Assembly (NCBI RefSeq): GCF_949987515.2
Contig: NC_082693.1
Location: 20,332,994 to 20,396,993 of the forward strand
DNA: 64,000 nt
Direction: 5' to 3'
Source: Delphinus delphis
Taxonomy: Eukaryota; Chordata; Mammalia; Artiodactyla; Delphinidae
Below are positions 13,050-25,114 of this stretch, one piece after another (the stretch's first letter is position 1; each line of letters opens with the position of its first letter). The notes below the pieces were generated by a model, which was given only the letters and a program-made list of their open reading frames with translations, did no database searches and was not told the DNA's origin. The translations under genes and the position numbers were made by a program.

Positions 13050-14930
13050 GATTATTGCCCTTGAGAACTTTTCAGCTTAAAATCTGGATTTTTCCACTGC
13101 ATGGGGCTTATTAAAAAAATGGAATCGTGGCTGTCCATATTAGAAGGTCGCCAAATATCATGTATAATCTTCAAATAACCACAGGTACACTGGCGATTCT
13201 TTTCATGGGTGAAAGCTGAACCCTCAGTTTCAGAGCCACTGTGAAAGAGTCATGACGTGTGTCGGAGGCCAGTTTCCAAAACGACCACAGAAAAGAAGTT
13301 TTTCAAACCTCAGCTTTTCCTTTGTTTCTCATTTCGTTCCTTTTGGTCTTGTCTATTCTCTGCTCTCACCCCCTCACCTTTCCCATCCGGGCTTGCTTCC
13401 TGACATTGGTGGACGTTTAGGAGTCAAATATATGCCAACATCAGGAGGCTAAACTGACACTGAAGGAATTAGTCATGAAAGGAAGGACAAAATGAGACCA
13501 GAGGAAGGGACTGTGTGTGGGCAGGATTCATTTGTGTGAACACATAATACTTTTGGACTGTCTCTTGAGATGCATTGCACGGCAATTTTGCTGCCTGTAC
13601 TCAAATATATTTAATAGCCCTCATTGCATGTCTATTTTTTTTCTTCTTTCCTTTTTATTGTATCCGTATGAAATGATGGATGCTAAATAAACCTATGTGG
13701 TAATCATTTCACAATATGTGTAAGTCAGTCCGTCACCTCATTGCATTTCTAATCATGTTGCCCATAAGGAAATTTCTATCCTGAGATATGACAGAGGCAT
13801 GACAGCCATAAGGACTAAATACTGGCGAAACAGAGAGTAAAATATTTTACCTGCTGTGCTGGCCTTCATATTTGACCAAAGCAAAACAAAAACAAAGGCA
13901 AACAGAAACAAAAAACTGACAGTTTCCTTAGGATCCAAAAAATTGCTAATCGCTAGTCTGGCAGGTTTCCCAATATTTCTTTCACTTCTTTCTCCATTTC
14001 CCTTTCTCAAGGAAAATAAGAAATATAAATGCCAGAGTTCCATAAAAAGAAAGTTTTTTCCCTTCCTTTTTTTAGCCACATATTGATGTGAGAGCAGGTA
14101 AGCAAGGTTTTGGGACAAAATTGTGGTTCGTCAGTTTTATATCATTGAGAAATCTAGGTAATTTAGATCCATAGTCAGATTCGCCTGTATCTACAAAATT
14201 TAACAAATTGTGCAGGTCGGGTCATGATCTCCTGCTATGGATTTGCATGACTGAGCCATAGCATGAGATTGCTTAGCTGAAAACACTACGTTGCATTTTC
14301 AGGCATATCTTTCAACACATGTGGTGCGTTCATGGCTAGTGGGCTCCTGAAATCTTACCATGCTTTGAACCAGAGGTACCCACACAAATCCTCATCACAG
14401 AGGTGAAACTTGCCCCAGGCCCAACTGCTCTTATAATATTGTGGCAACATCTGGATGGACAAGAAAATGTAGTTAAAATCTGAATTCAGAGCAAATTCCA
14501 TATGAGATGAAACTGGGGCTAACGTTATAGAAATAGGAGATGGAATAAGTTACCTAATGGTATATTCATTGTGAGCTTCATTCTCTAAATTTTGATGACT
14601 CATGTAAAAGAAACATCTGTAAACTTAAAGATGGGATGAGCAAAAGTAGAGAAAGATGGAGATCTTTTGCAAACAAGCCAAACCGTGCTTTATACAGCTT
14701 TCTACATCCATGTTACACAGGAAGTTCATTGTATTGAAGGGTCGGCTATAGACCACAGAGACCCACACATTGTGGCAGATTAATATTTTGATATATTAAT
14801 CAAGGTTTCCCCAAGTGCATTTTCTTTTCCTGCTTATTTTCTTCATTCAGGAAACTTTCCAATGCCTCAAGAAAAGTAAAAAAAAAAAAAAAAAAAATCA
14901 AACCGTTGGCTGTGGAAAGTTTCAAAAGTT
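13050..14930. other. Non-coding with one L1 scrap
   Basis: Mostly unique. A short L1 3' UTR-like piece lies at about 13650-13725 (gtatccgtatgaaatgatgg, then aatcatttcacaatatg). The 121-codon minus frame at 13753-14118 has no recognisable motif and is judged chance. A poly(A) run lies at 14879-14897. Confidence 0.5.
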
Positions 14931-14934
14931 TAGG

Positions 14935-15052
14935 TTAGAAATTGTGCTGGTGGTTGTATAACTCTACAAATACACTAAAAGATATAGAATTGTACACTGA
15001 AAATGGATGAGTTGCATGGTCTCCGAGTTATATCTCAATAAATTTGTTTTTA
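14935..15052 (+). mobile_element. Old L1 3' end
   Basis: Shows ggtggttgtataactct ... agaattgtacactgaaaatgg and ends tatatctcaataaattt, the order found at the 3' terminus of older mammalian L1 families. Confidence 0.6.
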
Positions 15053-15059
15053 AAAAAAG

Positions 15060-15670
15060 GTACAAGTTTAGATCAGGTCATAAACCACAGATTTGCAAGA
15101 AGAGAAAGAATCAAGCTACCCTGTATTCAAACTAAATAAATATTTTTTTTGACTCAGGAAGGAGAGCAGTTTAAAGTACAGGGTTTATGATGTAGCGTGC
15201 TAGAGAAACAGGCCTCCTGGGGTCTCCACTTCCCCAACCACACGCCAACTCTTAGGAAGTGGGTAGAAATTTCCAGATAGTTTTGAGGAATGTGAGAACA
15301 GGGAGAAATCCGCTTTATTTTCTTGTAGTCCAAAACTCCAGAGCAGAAAGGCCTATAGAGGTGTTCAGGCACTTGGCAGTGAGACAGCCTCACGGAGTTT
15401 GCTGCAACCCACAGTTGTGTGATACCGGAGGAATGTTTCCCGATATCCAAGAGAACTCAGACATGGCACAAAAAGCCCAGGGTTTGAAGGGACAAGGAGT
15501 TTATAGCAATAATCTGTGTGGACTAATGACCAAAGACCAGATAACAATGAGGGCATCCCAGCAGGCGACAACATGGGTACATTGCAAAGGAGAGGGGCAC
15601 AGGTCCACTTCCAACCCCACGTCCTGGTACCACATAATCCTTCCAAATCTCAAAAATAAAAAGAGAAAAA
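15060..15670. other. Unclassified non-coding stretch
   Basis: No named repeat recognised. Overlapping frames on both strands (for example 174 codons at 15259-15783) have no domain, and the plus frame runs into L1 DNA, so none is called as a gene. It may be an unrecognised LTR piece. Confidence 0.4.
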
Positions 15671-15671
15671 T

Positions 15672-16415
15672 AATAAATGCAGGACAGGGTGTGGAGAAAA
15701 GGGAACGCTCTTACACTGTCGGTGGGAATGTAAATTGGTGCAGCCACTATGGAGAACGGTATGGAAGTTCCTTAAAAAACTAAAAATAAAGCTACCATAT
15801 GATCTAGCAATCCTACCCCTGGGCATATATCTGGAGAAAACTTAAATTCGAAAAGATACATGCACCCCAATGTTCATAGCAGCACTACTTACAGTAGTCA
15901 AGACATGGAAGCAAACTAAATGTCCATTGACAGATGAATGGATAAAGATGTGGTACATATATACCCAGTGGAATATTACTCAGCCATAGAAAGAATGAAA
16001 TAATGCCATTTGTAGAAACATGGTTGGACCTAGAGATTATCATACTAAGTGAAGTAAGTCAGACAAAGACAAATATCATATGATATCACATACATGTGGA
16101 ATCTAAGAAAATGATACAAATGAACGTATTCACAAAACAGAAACAGACTCATAGACATAGAAAACAAACCTACGGTTACCAAAGAGGAAAAGAGGGGGGA
16201 GGGATGAATTAGGAGTTTAGGATTAACAGGTGTACACTACTACATATGAAATAAACAACTAGGTTCGACTCTTAGCACAGGGAACTATATTCAATACTTG
16301 TAATAATCTATAATGGAAAAGAATCTGAAAAAGAATATATATATAAAACTGAATCACTTTGCTGTACACCAGAAACTAACACAATATTGTAAATCAACTA
16401 TACTTCAACAAAAAA
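15672..16415 (+). mobile_element. 5'-truncated L1: end of ORF2 and 3' UTR
   Basis: Begins near aaatgcaggacagggtgtgg, passes through the ORF2 C-terminal landmarks (aatgtccattgacagatg, gatgtggtacatatatac, gaatattactcagcc, aagtgaagtaagtcagac) and ends in the 3' UTR (tgaatcactttgctgtacac ... aactatacttcaac) with an A-rich tail. Frames are broken by substitutions and stops. No clear TSD was found. Confidence 0.85.
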
Positions 16416-16429
16416 ATCAAAAACAAAAC

Positions 16430-17235
16430 AAAACCAAAAAACAACCCTAAAGCAAATGGAGGAAGCCCTGAATTGACTGAGAGTAAGTCTTTTGCCTTCA
16501 GTTTTAAACAAATGAAGAAAGTCCCATTGATTGAGCACTGAGTTTGGAGATGAAAATTTTGGCTAATATAGGGTTATTTTTAAATCAGCATATGAAATCA
16601 TGAGAACCTGTGGTCCTGAGTGCTACAAGCTCTAGTGGGCTGGTTTTTACAGAGGGTGGGGAGAGATTTTTCTGCCATCTCTGCCTCTTGAGGTAGATCA
16701 ACTGGGCATTCCAGACTCAGAAGGGAAGAATCAGGAAATTAAAGATACATTTACATTTTCTTTTTAAGAAATGCTATAGTTGAATTACTTTCTCAATACA
16801 GGTCTCTTTCCCTGAAAGGTTACACTACAATGACATCAAGTCATTTCATGGGTTGAGTTATTCTATTAAACCTTGAACAATCTGTTTAGAATGGCTTTGA
16901 GTTAGAAAGGAAAAAGTATATTAGAATGTTTATTACAGGGTTTTTCCATGTGAGTCATATTACAAACTGCCATTCGATTTATCCATGTGTGCTCTTGATT
17001 CTTTCTCTTCTTCCATCTCAAGTGTTACTTCTTGGTTCCTTCAGCTGTACTTTCTTACAAATCAGAAGTCAGTGCTCTCAGAAAATGTACATGTTTGGTA
17101 TCTACCATTGATAAAATCACATCTTTCTCCTGCAATTACCCCATTTTTCTGTTCTCCTGCATATCTGAATATGAATCTCTCAAAAGAAAGATCTATGTAC
17201 ATAAATTCCTCGTCTCCCATTTATATTTCAATTAT
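16430..17235. other. Non-coding, no named repeat
   Basis: No repeat or gene is recognised. Overlapping plus-strand frames at 16985-17542 and 17032-17469 extend into the SINE and have no other support. Confidence 0.5.
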
Positions 17236-17253
17236 CTACAATCTAATTTCTTT

Positions 17254-17464
17254 TCTTTTCTTTTTTTTTTTTGCGGTACGCGGGCCTCTCACTGTTGTGG
17301 CCCCTCCCGTTGCGGAGCACAGGCTCCGGACGCGCAGGCTCAGTGGCCATGGCTCACGGGCCCAGCCCCTCCGCGGCATGTGGGATCTTCCTGGACCAGG
17401 GCACGAACCCGTGTCCCCTGCATCGGAAGGCGGACTCTCAATCACTGCGCCACCAGGGAAGCCC
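17254..17464 (-). mobile_element. CHR short-form SINE (antisense) inside an older SINE
   Basis: A T-rich start is followed by gcggtacgcgggcctctcac and ends ccaccagggaagccc. A 12-bp perfect TSD, tctaatttcttt, lies at 17242-17253 and 17465-17476. It is inserted at the tail side of the long-form SINE that follows. Confidence 0.95.
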
Positions 17465-17476
17465 TCTAATTTCTTT

Positions 17477-17821
17477 AAAAAAAAATTATTTATTTATTTT
17501 TGGCTGCATTGGGTCTTCATTGCTGCGTGGGGCTTTATCTAGTTGCAGCGAGCGGGGCTACTCTTTGTTGCAGTGCACAGGCTTCTCATTATGGTGGCTT
17601 CTCTTGTCACGGAGCATGGGCTCTAGGTGAGCGGGCTTCAGTAGTTGCAGCATGCGGGCTCAGTAGTTGTGGCTTGTGGACTCTAGAGCGCAGGCTCAGT
17701 AGTTGTGGCACATGGGCTTAGTTGCTCCTCGGCATGTGGGATCTTCCTGGACCAGGGCTCGAATCTGTGTCCCCTGCATCGGGCAGGCGGATTCTTAACC
17801 ACTGCACCACCACGGAAGTCC
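17477..17821 (-). mobile_element. CHR long-form SINE (antisense)
   Basis: Reads attatttatttatttttgg, ctgcattgggtcttcattg ... ccaccacggaagtccc, the reverse of the long CHR form. Its own TSD is split: ctacaatctaatttct at 17236-17251, left of the younger SINE, and the diverged ctacaatccagtttct from 17822. This dates it before the short-form insertion. Confidence 0.9.
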
Positions 17822-17851
17822 CTACAATCCAGTTTCTACTCCAAGCACTTT

Positions 17852-17966
17852 TTTGGGGGCTGCACCGTGCGGCTTGTGAGATCTTAGTTCTCCTACCAGG
17901 GATCAAACCTGTGCCCCCTGCAGTGGAAGAGCAGAGGCCTAACCCCTGGACCTCCAGGGAATTCCC
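17852..17966 (-). mobile_element. CHR-1-like SINE (antisense) with TSD
   Basis: Reads gggggctgcaccgtgcggc ... cctccagggaattccc. A perfect 14-bp TSD, actccaagcacttt, lies at 17838-17851 and 17968-17981. Confidence 0.9.
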
Positions 17967-19122
17967 AACTCCAAGCACTTTCAAAGGAAAGGCATAATCA
18001 CTTGACAACATCACCAGTGAACTCCATGATTCCCAATTCAATGGACTCTTTCCTATTCACAATGCATGCAGTTTTGCAGCAGTGTTTGTTACAGGTAAAT
18101 ACTGCTTCTGTCTTGAAATTATGTCTTTTCTTGGCTTTTGAAAAAACACACTGTTTTGATTTTCCTTTTACTTTTCTGGCATTCTCTTTTGCTGGATCCT
18201 TCTCCTATAACTAATCTCTAAATAGAATTCAAGGCTCAAATAGGAAGCCTCTTAACTTCTTTAAATAATCCACTTGGAAATCTCATCATTCCCATGGGCT
18301 TAAATACCATCTTAATTTTGATGACTCCAGAACTTACCTCACTTCTGAGCTGCATACTCACGCACCACATCGCTTATTTAAATAGGATACCTTACAAACA
18401 TTTCAAACTCAGCATATCCAAAATGGAATTCTTGATTTCCCCCTCAAAACTGTTTCCCCATCAGAAGATCCAGTCTTCCCCTTCTCAGTAAATGTCACCA
18501 CCATCCACTCAGTTTCTCAAGTGAGAAGTACAAGTGTCATCCTTGATTTTTCCTTTTCCTCACGCCCCACGTCCATACAACAGTAAGTCTTGCCAAATCT
18601 ATCTCCAAAGTACATCTTAATCAGTTTGTTTTTCTACATCTCTTCTGCCCCCACCACAGACTAGTTCACTGTCATCTCACTGCATGGGCTATTTTAGGCT
18701 TGATTGATCTCATCTCTTCCATTCTTACCCCTCATCCTGCCATGCTCAATACAGCAGCAATAATCAGCTTATTAAAATATAAATTTTGTCTCTTGTCACT
18801 CCACTGCTTTGGTGTCTTCCCATAGCTCTTAGAATGGAGTCCAAAGCCCTTATCATGGCCTGTGAGGTCCTGTTCACCTCCCCAATCCCAACTCACACTG
18901 CCCCTGCTCTTCCTCAGTATGTGCCCACCACTCTAGTATCTCTGGGTTGTTTTTTTTTTAATGTCTCAAGTCCTCCTTTCTGAAAATGCTTCAAATTACT
19001 GTTTTCTCTGCCTGGAATGCTCTCATCCTCCAGGCTTCAAGCTAAATATCAACTTCTCAGAGATTTCCTTCATGATCTGTTAATTTTTTTTAATGTCTGA
19101 GAATTCTTTTTTCAAAAAAAAA

Positions 19123-19240
19123 ATTTTTTTTTGGCCATGCCCTATGGCATGCAGGATCTTAGTTCCCCAACCAGGGATCGAACCTGTGCCCCCGCAGTGG
19201 AATCTTGGTGTCCTAACCACTGGACCTCCAGGGAATTCCC
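19123..19240 (-). mobile_element. CHR-1-like SINE (antisense) in L2
   Basis: Reads tttggccatgccctatggc ... ggacctccagggaattccc. It interrupts the L2 ORF2 end. Confidence 0.85.
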
Positions 19241-19370
19241 CTTGACTTGCTATTTAAAGTAGCCATCTCTCTGTCTGACTTACTTCACTTAGTATGATAA
19301 TCTCTAGGTCTATCCATGTTGCTGCAAATGACATTATTCCGTTCTTTTTTTATGGCCAAGTAATATTCCA

Positions 19371-19398
19371 GTGTGTGTGTGTGTGTGTGTGTGTGTGT
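19371..19398 (+). repeat. (GT)n microsatellite within L1
   Basis: Fourteen GT units, apparently grown from the tgtatata-type stretch of the inverted L1. Confidence 0.9.
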
Positions 19399-19420
19399 AC
19401 ACATATATATACCACATCTT

Positions 19421-19649
19421 TTTTTTTTAACATCTTTATGGAGTATAATTGCTTTACAATGGTGTGTTAGCTTCTGCTTTATAACAAAGTGAACCAGTTA
19501 TACATATACATATGTCCCCATACCTCTTCCCTCTTGCATCTCCCTCCCTTCCACCCTCCCTATCCCACCCCTCTAGGTGGTCGCAAAGTACCGAGCTGAT
19601 CTCCCTGTGCTATGCAGCTGCTTCCCACTAGCTATCTATTTTACATTTG
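19421..19649 (-). mobile_element. L1 3' UTR (antisense) inserted in an L1
   Basis: Poly(T) is followed by aacatctttatggagtataa and runs through cctatcccacccctctagg to gctatctattttacattt. It sits at the inversion joint of the surrounding L1. Related sequences cacatctttt (19413) and cacatattctttat (19650) may be its TSD. Confidence 0.75.
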
Positions 19650-20278
19650 CACATATTCTTTATGTGGAATCATAGAAAATGATACAGATGAACTTATTTA
19701 CAAAACAGAAATAGACTCACAGACATAGAAAACAAACTTATGGTTACCAAAGGGGAAAGGTGGGGCAGGGAGGGATAAACTGGGAATTTGGGATTAACAG
19801 ATATATGCTACTATATATGCAATAGATAAATGAGGTCCTATTGTATAGCACAGGGAACTATATTCAATATCTTGTAATAACCTATAATGGAAAATAATCT
19901 GAAAAAATATATATGTATGTACAACTGAATCACTTTGCTGTACACCTGAAACATTGTAAATCAACTATACTTCAATTTTTAAAATTAATTAATTAAAAAA
20001 CAAAGTAGGTCTCCTAATTTTCTATCTTAAGCCCCTTTCCCTTAATTTCATAACACTTAAATGCTAATTGTAACTACTGTACTTATTCTTGTCTAATTTT
20101 TGTATCTTTCTCCTTCACCAAAATATAAGCTCCAATATGTACAAAAGGTAAACCATGATCATTATGTTCCTTATTATATTCCTAGAGATTAGCACAGGGC
20201 CTGGCACATAGTAGGTACTCAAAAAACATTGATTAGTATTATCACAATAGAAATCGAGTTCATATCCTCACGCATTTG

Positions 20279-20342
20279 TAGATAGATAGAGAGGTAGATA
20301 GGTAGGTAGGTAGGTAGATAGATAGATACATACGTACATAGA
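20279..20342 (+). repeat. Tetranucleotide microsatellite (GATA/GGTA)
   Basis: Mixed agat and aggt units with slightly diverged ends (catacgtacatagatg). Confidence 0.9.
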
Positions 20343-21047
20343 TGTGCACATGTAAGAGAGAAAGAGAAAAGTACATATCTGTGTAAGCATACATACCCAC
20401 ACCCAAAAAGACAGTGGCTGTGGCATATGCACTGTTTGATTTAAACGTGATATAGAGATAACATATATTCAGTAATACTATCACTTATCTACTTGTGGGG
20501 TTTGTTGAAATAATGATCTCCCAAGTTCATCTTTCTACCTATACCATTATTAAAGTGTTTAAAACTTTATCAACCTTATCAAAAGGGGTGATTAACCAGG
20601 ACTTGATAATGTGTCACATTACAGTAGGAGCTCAATTATACATTTGTTAATGGATGTTTACATGTTTGAATACTTACTTGAATTCCGTTTTCTCACTTCC
20701 CTATTTTCATTTGGATGTGGCTTACTTACTTCAAATTTGGTCCAACGCTTTATACACGTGTCTGCGTGCTGTAGGAGAGTGTGTCATCATTCTCTGCTGA
20801 TAACGTTCCAACATTCCTTCTTCCCATATATTACTTTCTTTGGGTATGAAATTTACTCTAAATGACTTTCAGAAAATGTCCCACCATAATCAATAAAAAG
20901 GAAAAGTATCTGTTTCCATCAGAGAATATATTTCCCATGTCTTGTGTGATCAGGTAGGGGGCTGTAGCTGCTGCCTGGTCTCTAGCATCTAGTTTTCCTG
21001 GGGACTCCTGGGGAGTCTCCCATCTCAATAATTACCCTGCCTTGGGT

Positions 21048-21440
21048 CTGTAACGGTTAATTTTATGTGTCCACTTGGCTGGGCCATGGTACCCATATAT
21101 GTGATCAAACATTAGTCTGGATGTTTCTATGAAGGTTTTTTTAAGATGAGAGTAACATTTAAATCCATAGATTTTGAGTAAAGCAGATTCCCCTCCATAT
21201 TGGGGATGGCCTCATCCAATAAGTTAAAGGCCTTCAAAGAGAAAGACCAACCTCCCCCAAAGAAGGGGGAATTCCGACAGCAGACTGCTGCTGGACTCAT
21301 ACTACAGCATCACCTCTTCCCTGGGTCTCCAGTAAGCTGGCCCACACTGTAGATTTTGGACTTGCCAGCCTTCACAATCACATGAACCAGTTTCTTAAAA
21401 TAAATCTCTCTCTCTATCTATCTATCTACACACACATACA

Positions 21441-21479
<39 letters not shown>

Positions 21480-21508
21480 CTATTGCTTCTCTGGGGAACC
21501 GTAACACT
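21048..21508 (+). repeat. Ancient interspersed repeat, family not named
   Basis: The order gtaacggttaattttatgtg ... ccacttggctgggcc ... gtaaagcagattcccctcc ... aaaataaatctctctct ... ttctctggggaaccgtaaca is one I associate with a common mammal-wide repeat. I cannot give the family name with confidence. It contains a compound microsatellite. Confidence 0.5.
21407..21478 (+). repeat. Compound microsatellite (TC)n(TATC)n(CA)n
   Basis: Runs tctctctcta, tatctatctatctaca, then many CA units with two catacaca interruptions. Confidence 0.95.
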
Positions 21509-21549
21509 GTTTCCATCACCGAGCCGTTTTCAATTTGCTACCCATTTTT

Positions 21550-21571
21550 TTTTTTTTTTTTTTTTTTTTTT
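21550..21571 (-). mobile_element. Poly(T) tract flanked by direct repeats
   Basis: About 22 T residues lie between two copies of gctacccattttt (21537-21549 and 21572-21584), with extra T residues on both sides. This looks like insertion of a poly(A) tail in reverse orientation without any element body. A simple duplication followed by T-run growth is the alternative. Confidence 0.6.
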
Positions 21572-21589
21572 GCTACCCATTTTTAAGAG

Positions 21590-24500
21590 TACCCTAGAAG
21601 CTGCTAACATAGAGCCCAGACTAGGGCTCATTTTTCCTCTTTTAAACTTTCACAAAGAGTAAGACTTACTGTAATCTGGGTAAATGGACAGAGTGTTCTC
21701 TGCTGTGGAACACATTAGACTCTGTGGCCTCGAGACTCACCCTGATCACCCTTTCCACCAACTCGAAGGCATCGTCTTCTGTATATAATGTCATAGCAGA
21801 GAGCTAGAGCTGGACAATGCAAGTTCTCTGCTTTCTGCTCCTCTATTGACCAGTCATATTGACTTTGACCAGGTCAAGAACTTTTCATTGCTTCAGTTTC
21901 CCCATCTCCTTGTATAACGCTTCTTTCTCCAATATTCTGAGCTCCTTCCATAAGCAGGTGCCCCAGAAGAGCAAGTGTGGCTATTGATCTGGTCCTACAG
22001 TCACAGAAAGGCTCCAAATAACACACCTGAACCCATTACCCTGCTTTGTTACACATTAAAAGCCTGGAGATTACCAGAAGTATTTGGTTTGGGTTGTTCT
22101 TTGAAAGATATGACTGTTCCCACAAATATGCATAGACTACTCGTGGAGGACTCTTGAATCACAAAGGCAGGTCCTTCCCTCTTCTTGCCACAGTCTTTGA
22201 TGGTGGTAAGGAATGTGTTTACTCAAGTTCACAAAGGAGAGCTTGGTTTGCTCTGTTTTAGCAACAGATTAGAATTTTCAAAGAAATACTGGCGTGGGTC
22301 ATTTATTGGAATAAGCTTTGAAGCCATGCTGAAATCTTATCAGTGTGTCAAGATGTAAAAACTCCCACCTGTACATCTCCCTCCCAAGAGCTCTTTTGAG
22401 CAGCTGCCACCTCCTCCTTCGCTTGCTGATTATGTGTGAACAGAAGCAGAGCATATACTCAGCGCTGGGCACTAGAGACCACGGTAAGTCATTTCTATCT
22501 CCTCGTGGCCTATCTGGTAGGTAGCTTCAAAGCAAACATGAATTCCTAGGGATGTATTATAAATATATTATGTGATTAAAGTGTGCTGGCTCACCTGCAG
22601 TGGATTTGTACTCACTCTCTCGGAACCCCCATTTTTCCAGCCATTATCTTCCCAAAGGGAAGGCCTTGCTCACTGGGCTCTTTTTAAAAGGTGTGCAAAT
22701 CTCAACACCGCAACCATTTAATGCCACAAACGTGATTGTAAAGAGAGCGCAACAGAATGAAAATACTGTCTTTTCATTACCCATCAACAGAAAGGAGGCT
22801 TATGTGTAATACACCCGTTGCAGGCGGGTCTAGTGTGTATATTCATTCGTTCAGGAAACACGGCAAATTCCTTCACTTACAAAACTGTACAAAATAAGGT
22901 CAAAAGTCAGCCCAAAAGTACCTTGTGAAGAAAAGGTCCTCCAAAGAAGAATCGACCTCCCTCTAACTTTTGACCGTTACAGCTTTCTCTTCTAGGCAAT
23001 TTCTCTGCAGACCAGCCATAAACCTCTGGTTTTTAGAACAATTCAGCTCATGTGGGATAATTGCATTTGAGGGCATTCACAGAGTATGCTGTCATATTTT
23101 AACTTCAGAACTTCTTTTGGTTGAACAGGATTTCTCCCCATCTCTCTAACTGCATCCACCCCAAGCTGCAGGCGGCTGAACTTCATTCTGTAAAATCCTC
23201 ATCGCCAACACACGAAAACCAGAGAACTAAATCCAGAAAGCGTCAGACAGCAGGGCCGGTGGACAATGAAATCAAGACACACCTCTGATCTAACTTAATG
23301 CTTACATATATTTTGAAAAGGGAAAACTTCAAGCAAGCACGGCATAGATTTTTACTTTCTGGCCTACACGGCAACACTTCTCTTCCACTCTCCTGGAAAG
23401 CTGAGCAAAACCTCTTTCACAAATAACACCCAAGAAGAACTTACTGCCTAAGTGTTATTTTCCCAGCTCAACGTCACAATTACTTAGTGTGCTGAGCACT
23501 ATACGTCTTTTAATTTCCTATAATCCCTCCCCGTAGTATAATGTGGAATTCCATTTATTCTATTTTAAAAGGGATGATGTCATCCAGGGTGGAAACTATG
23601 ACCTGATTGAAAGTACTGAAGCCTTGCTATGTCTCAGACTGGGCTCTGGCACATGGCGAAGTATAAATTAAACTCTTCTGCAGACATTTGATCTCTTGCT
23701 ATGAAAAGGGATACTGTGTTTCCTCTGTTTAACAGTATTCTCTGTCCACTGTGAAAAGAAGCCTGTTTGCTTAAAAAAGTGTGGCATATTTTTTCCACTA
23801 TGAGTGGCACAGCAAATGAAATCACAGCACACCCCAAATATAGTTCCAATAGTCTATAGGAATTTTACATCGATCAAGAGAAGCCTGTGTTGAAATTGTG
23901 GTTACTTAATATGAGAGGAATAATTTAATAATATGACCGAACACAACCGCATCTCTGGATGCTAAGAAGGGCAGCTCCTGTTGAGTGTCCACCTGCAGAC
24001 AGCTCTGTGCAAAGCAAGTTAAACAGAAACAGCCGTGCCTTCTAATTCCAGCCCATCTCCCTGCACCCCAGAGGCTTCCCACACACAAAGTTAGGATATC
24101 ACCGTTACCGGTGGGACCTTACTCTAAAAGTGCATGCATGCTTTATCAATTGAGTAGAAACACTCTCTCTTCTCTTTGCTGCTGCAGATCCTATGTGCTT
24201 TATTAAAATTGTAATTGTTCCTTGTGAAAGGATGTAAACTCTGAAAATTTCTCTGATAGCATGCGACGAAAATGCCCTACGATAAACCTTTCGTTAGTCT
24301 CTGGCATGTGGTAGGTGCTGTTTGGATTGAGTGAACAGGGCTATCACCCTTGAGGGAAAACTCTAGCAGAGATTTTCAAACTCTGCTCTGCCCTGTCTGT
24401 GGAGGTGTTTCAGGAGTTACCAAAACACCATTTTCCGTTTAACATCAACTCTTTGTTATCCTCATGACTTGAACTCTCCTCTCCAACCACAGGGAGGCTG

Positions 24501-25110
24501 GTGAATTAGGAAGGTGCTGATTTAGAGCTGGGAAACCCTGCAGACATGCTCCCCTACCCCACTCCTCTAGCCCCCGATGAAAATATAGCTGTTCCTACTT
24601 GTCTATATACTGAGGTTTTGGAAAAAGTATCCAGCTGCTTTAAAACTAGTTTGAAAAAAACCATTGCTGGCAGGCAGGTTTGGAGGGATGGCATAGATGA
24701 GGAGGATGACAGAGCAGGTACCACAGACCCAAAATTTCACCTTCATTGTCACATAAGCATGTATTTCATTGTATTTGGAAGAAACAAATGATTTATTTTT
24801 CTTAACTGAAGCACCAATTACAAATTTATTTCACTTAGTAATGAAAAGAAAATATCGCCTGACCCACAATTTTTTTTTACTGCAAACTAATTGGCAGTAC
24901 TTTAGTAATCTGGAGACCCAATAAACAAGTTGGCACAGTGGCTTTTTATATTGCTTTCATTCCTTCTACTAAAATAACCTACAAAATTATAGAATGTGTA
25001 ACCCCAACGCTTTCCTCATTATTTTGATGCTACATTATAGCGTCTCTTAAAGCTTAATGCTACATATATGGTGAGTTGAAGAATGCTGTCTTACTCAATG
25101 TACTCGATCA
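21590..25110. other. Mostly unique non-coding DNA
   Basis: Longest stretch without a clear SINE or L1. No exon could be supported. A weak L2/MIR-like 3' end occurs at about 24295-24335 (ctctggcatgtggtaggtgc). The 81-codon frame at 24546-24791 has no recognised motif. Confidence 0.5.
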
Positions 25111-25114
25111 TTTG

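Larger units (their letters stand above)
19271..20000 (+). mobile_element. L1 with 5' inversion (twin-priming structure)
   Basis: The left part (19271-about 19420) is antisense L1 (gtctgacttacttcactt ... aatattcca). The right part (about 19663-20000) is sense L1 from tgtggaatcatag to the 3' end. The left edge of the inverted part and the start of the sense part are nearly adjacent in L1 order, as twin priming predicts. A flanking aaagtag...tct motif at about 19256 and 20001 may be a worn TSD. A second L1 lies between the two parts. Confidence 0.7.
18500..20235 (+). repeat. L2 LINE split into three parts
   Basis: Part 1 (about 18500-19082) has L2 ORF2 C-terminal features: ccaaagcccttatcatggcc, then tctctgcctggaatgctctc; a frame at 18786-18983 translates to an L2-like stretch (SLVTPLLWCLPIALR). 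Part 2 is a remnant at 19241-19270 (ctatttaaagtagcc). Part 3 (about 20003-20235) ends agcacagggcctggcacatag. The gaps hold a SINE and an inverted L1. Confidence 0.7.

Noticed and set aside
13753..14118. 121-codon minus-strand frame
   Set aside because: Composition is Phe/Leu/Lys-rich as expected from AT-rich DNA. No motif, and a competing open frame overlaps on the other strand.
15259..15783. 174-codon open frame
   Set aside because: No signal peptide, domain or motif that I recognise. Its 3' part reads through L1 ORF2 DNA in a non-coding frame. Overlapping open frames exist on the other strand.
16985..17542. 185-codon open frame
   Set aside because: The C-terminal half is SINE sequence. 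The N-terminal half has no recognisable domain or start context.
20279..20342. Regularly spaced repeat as a CRISPR-like array
   Set aside because: Plain tetranucleotide microsatellite without spacers. The genome is mammalian.
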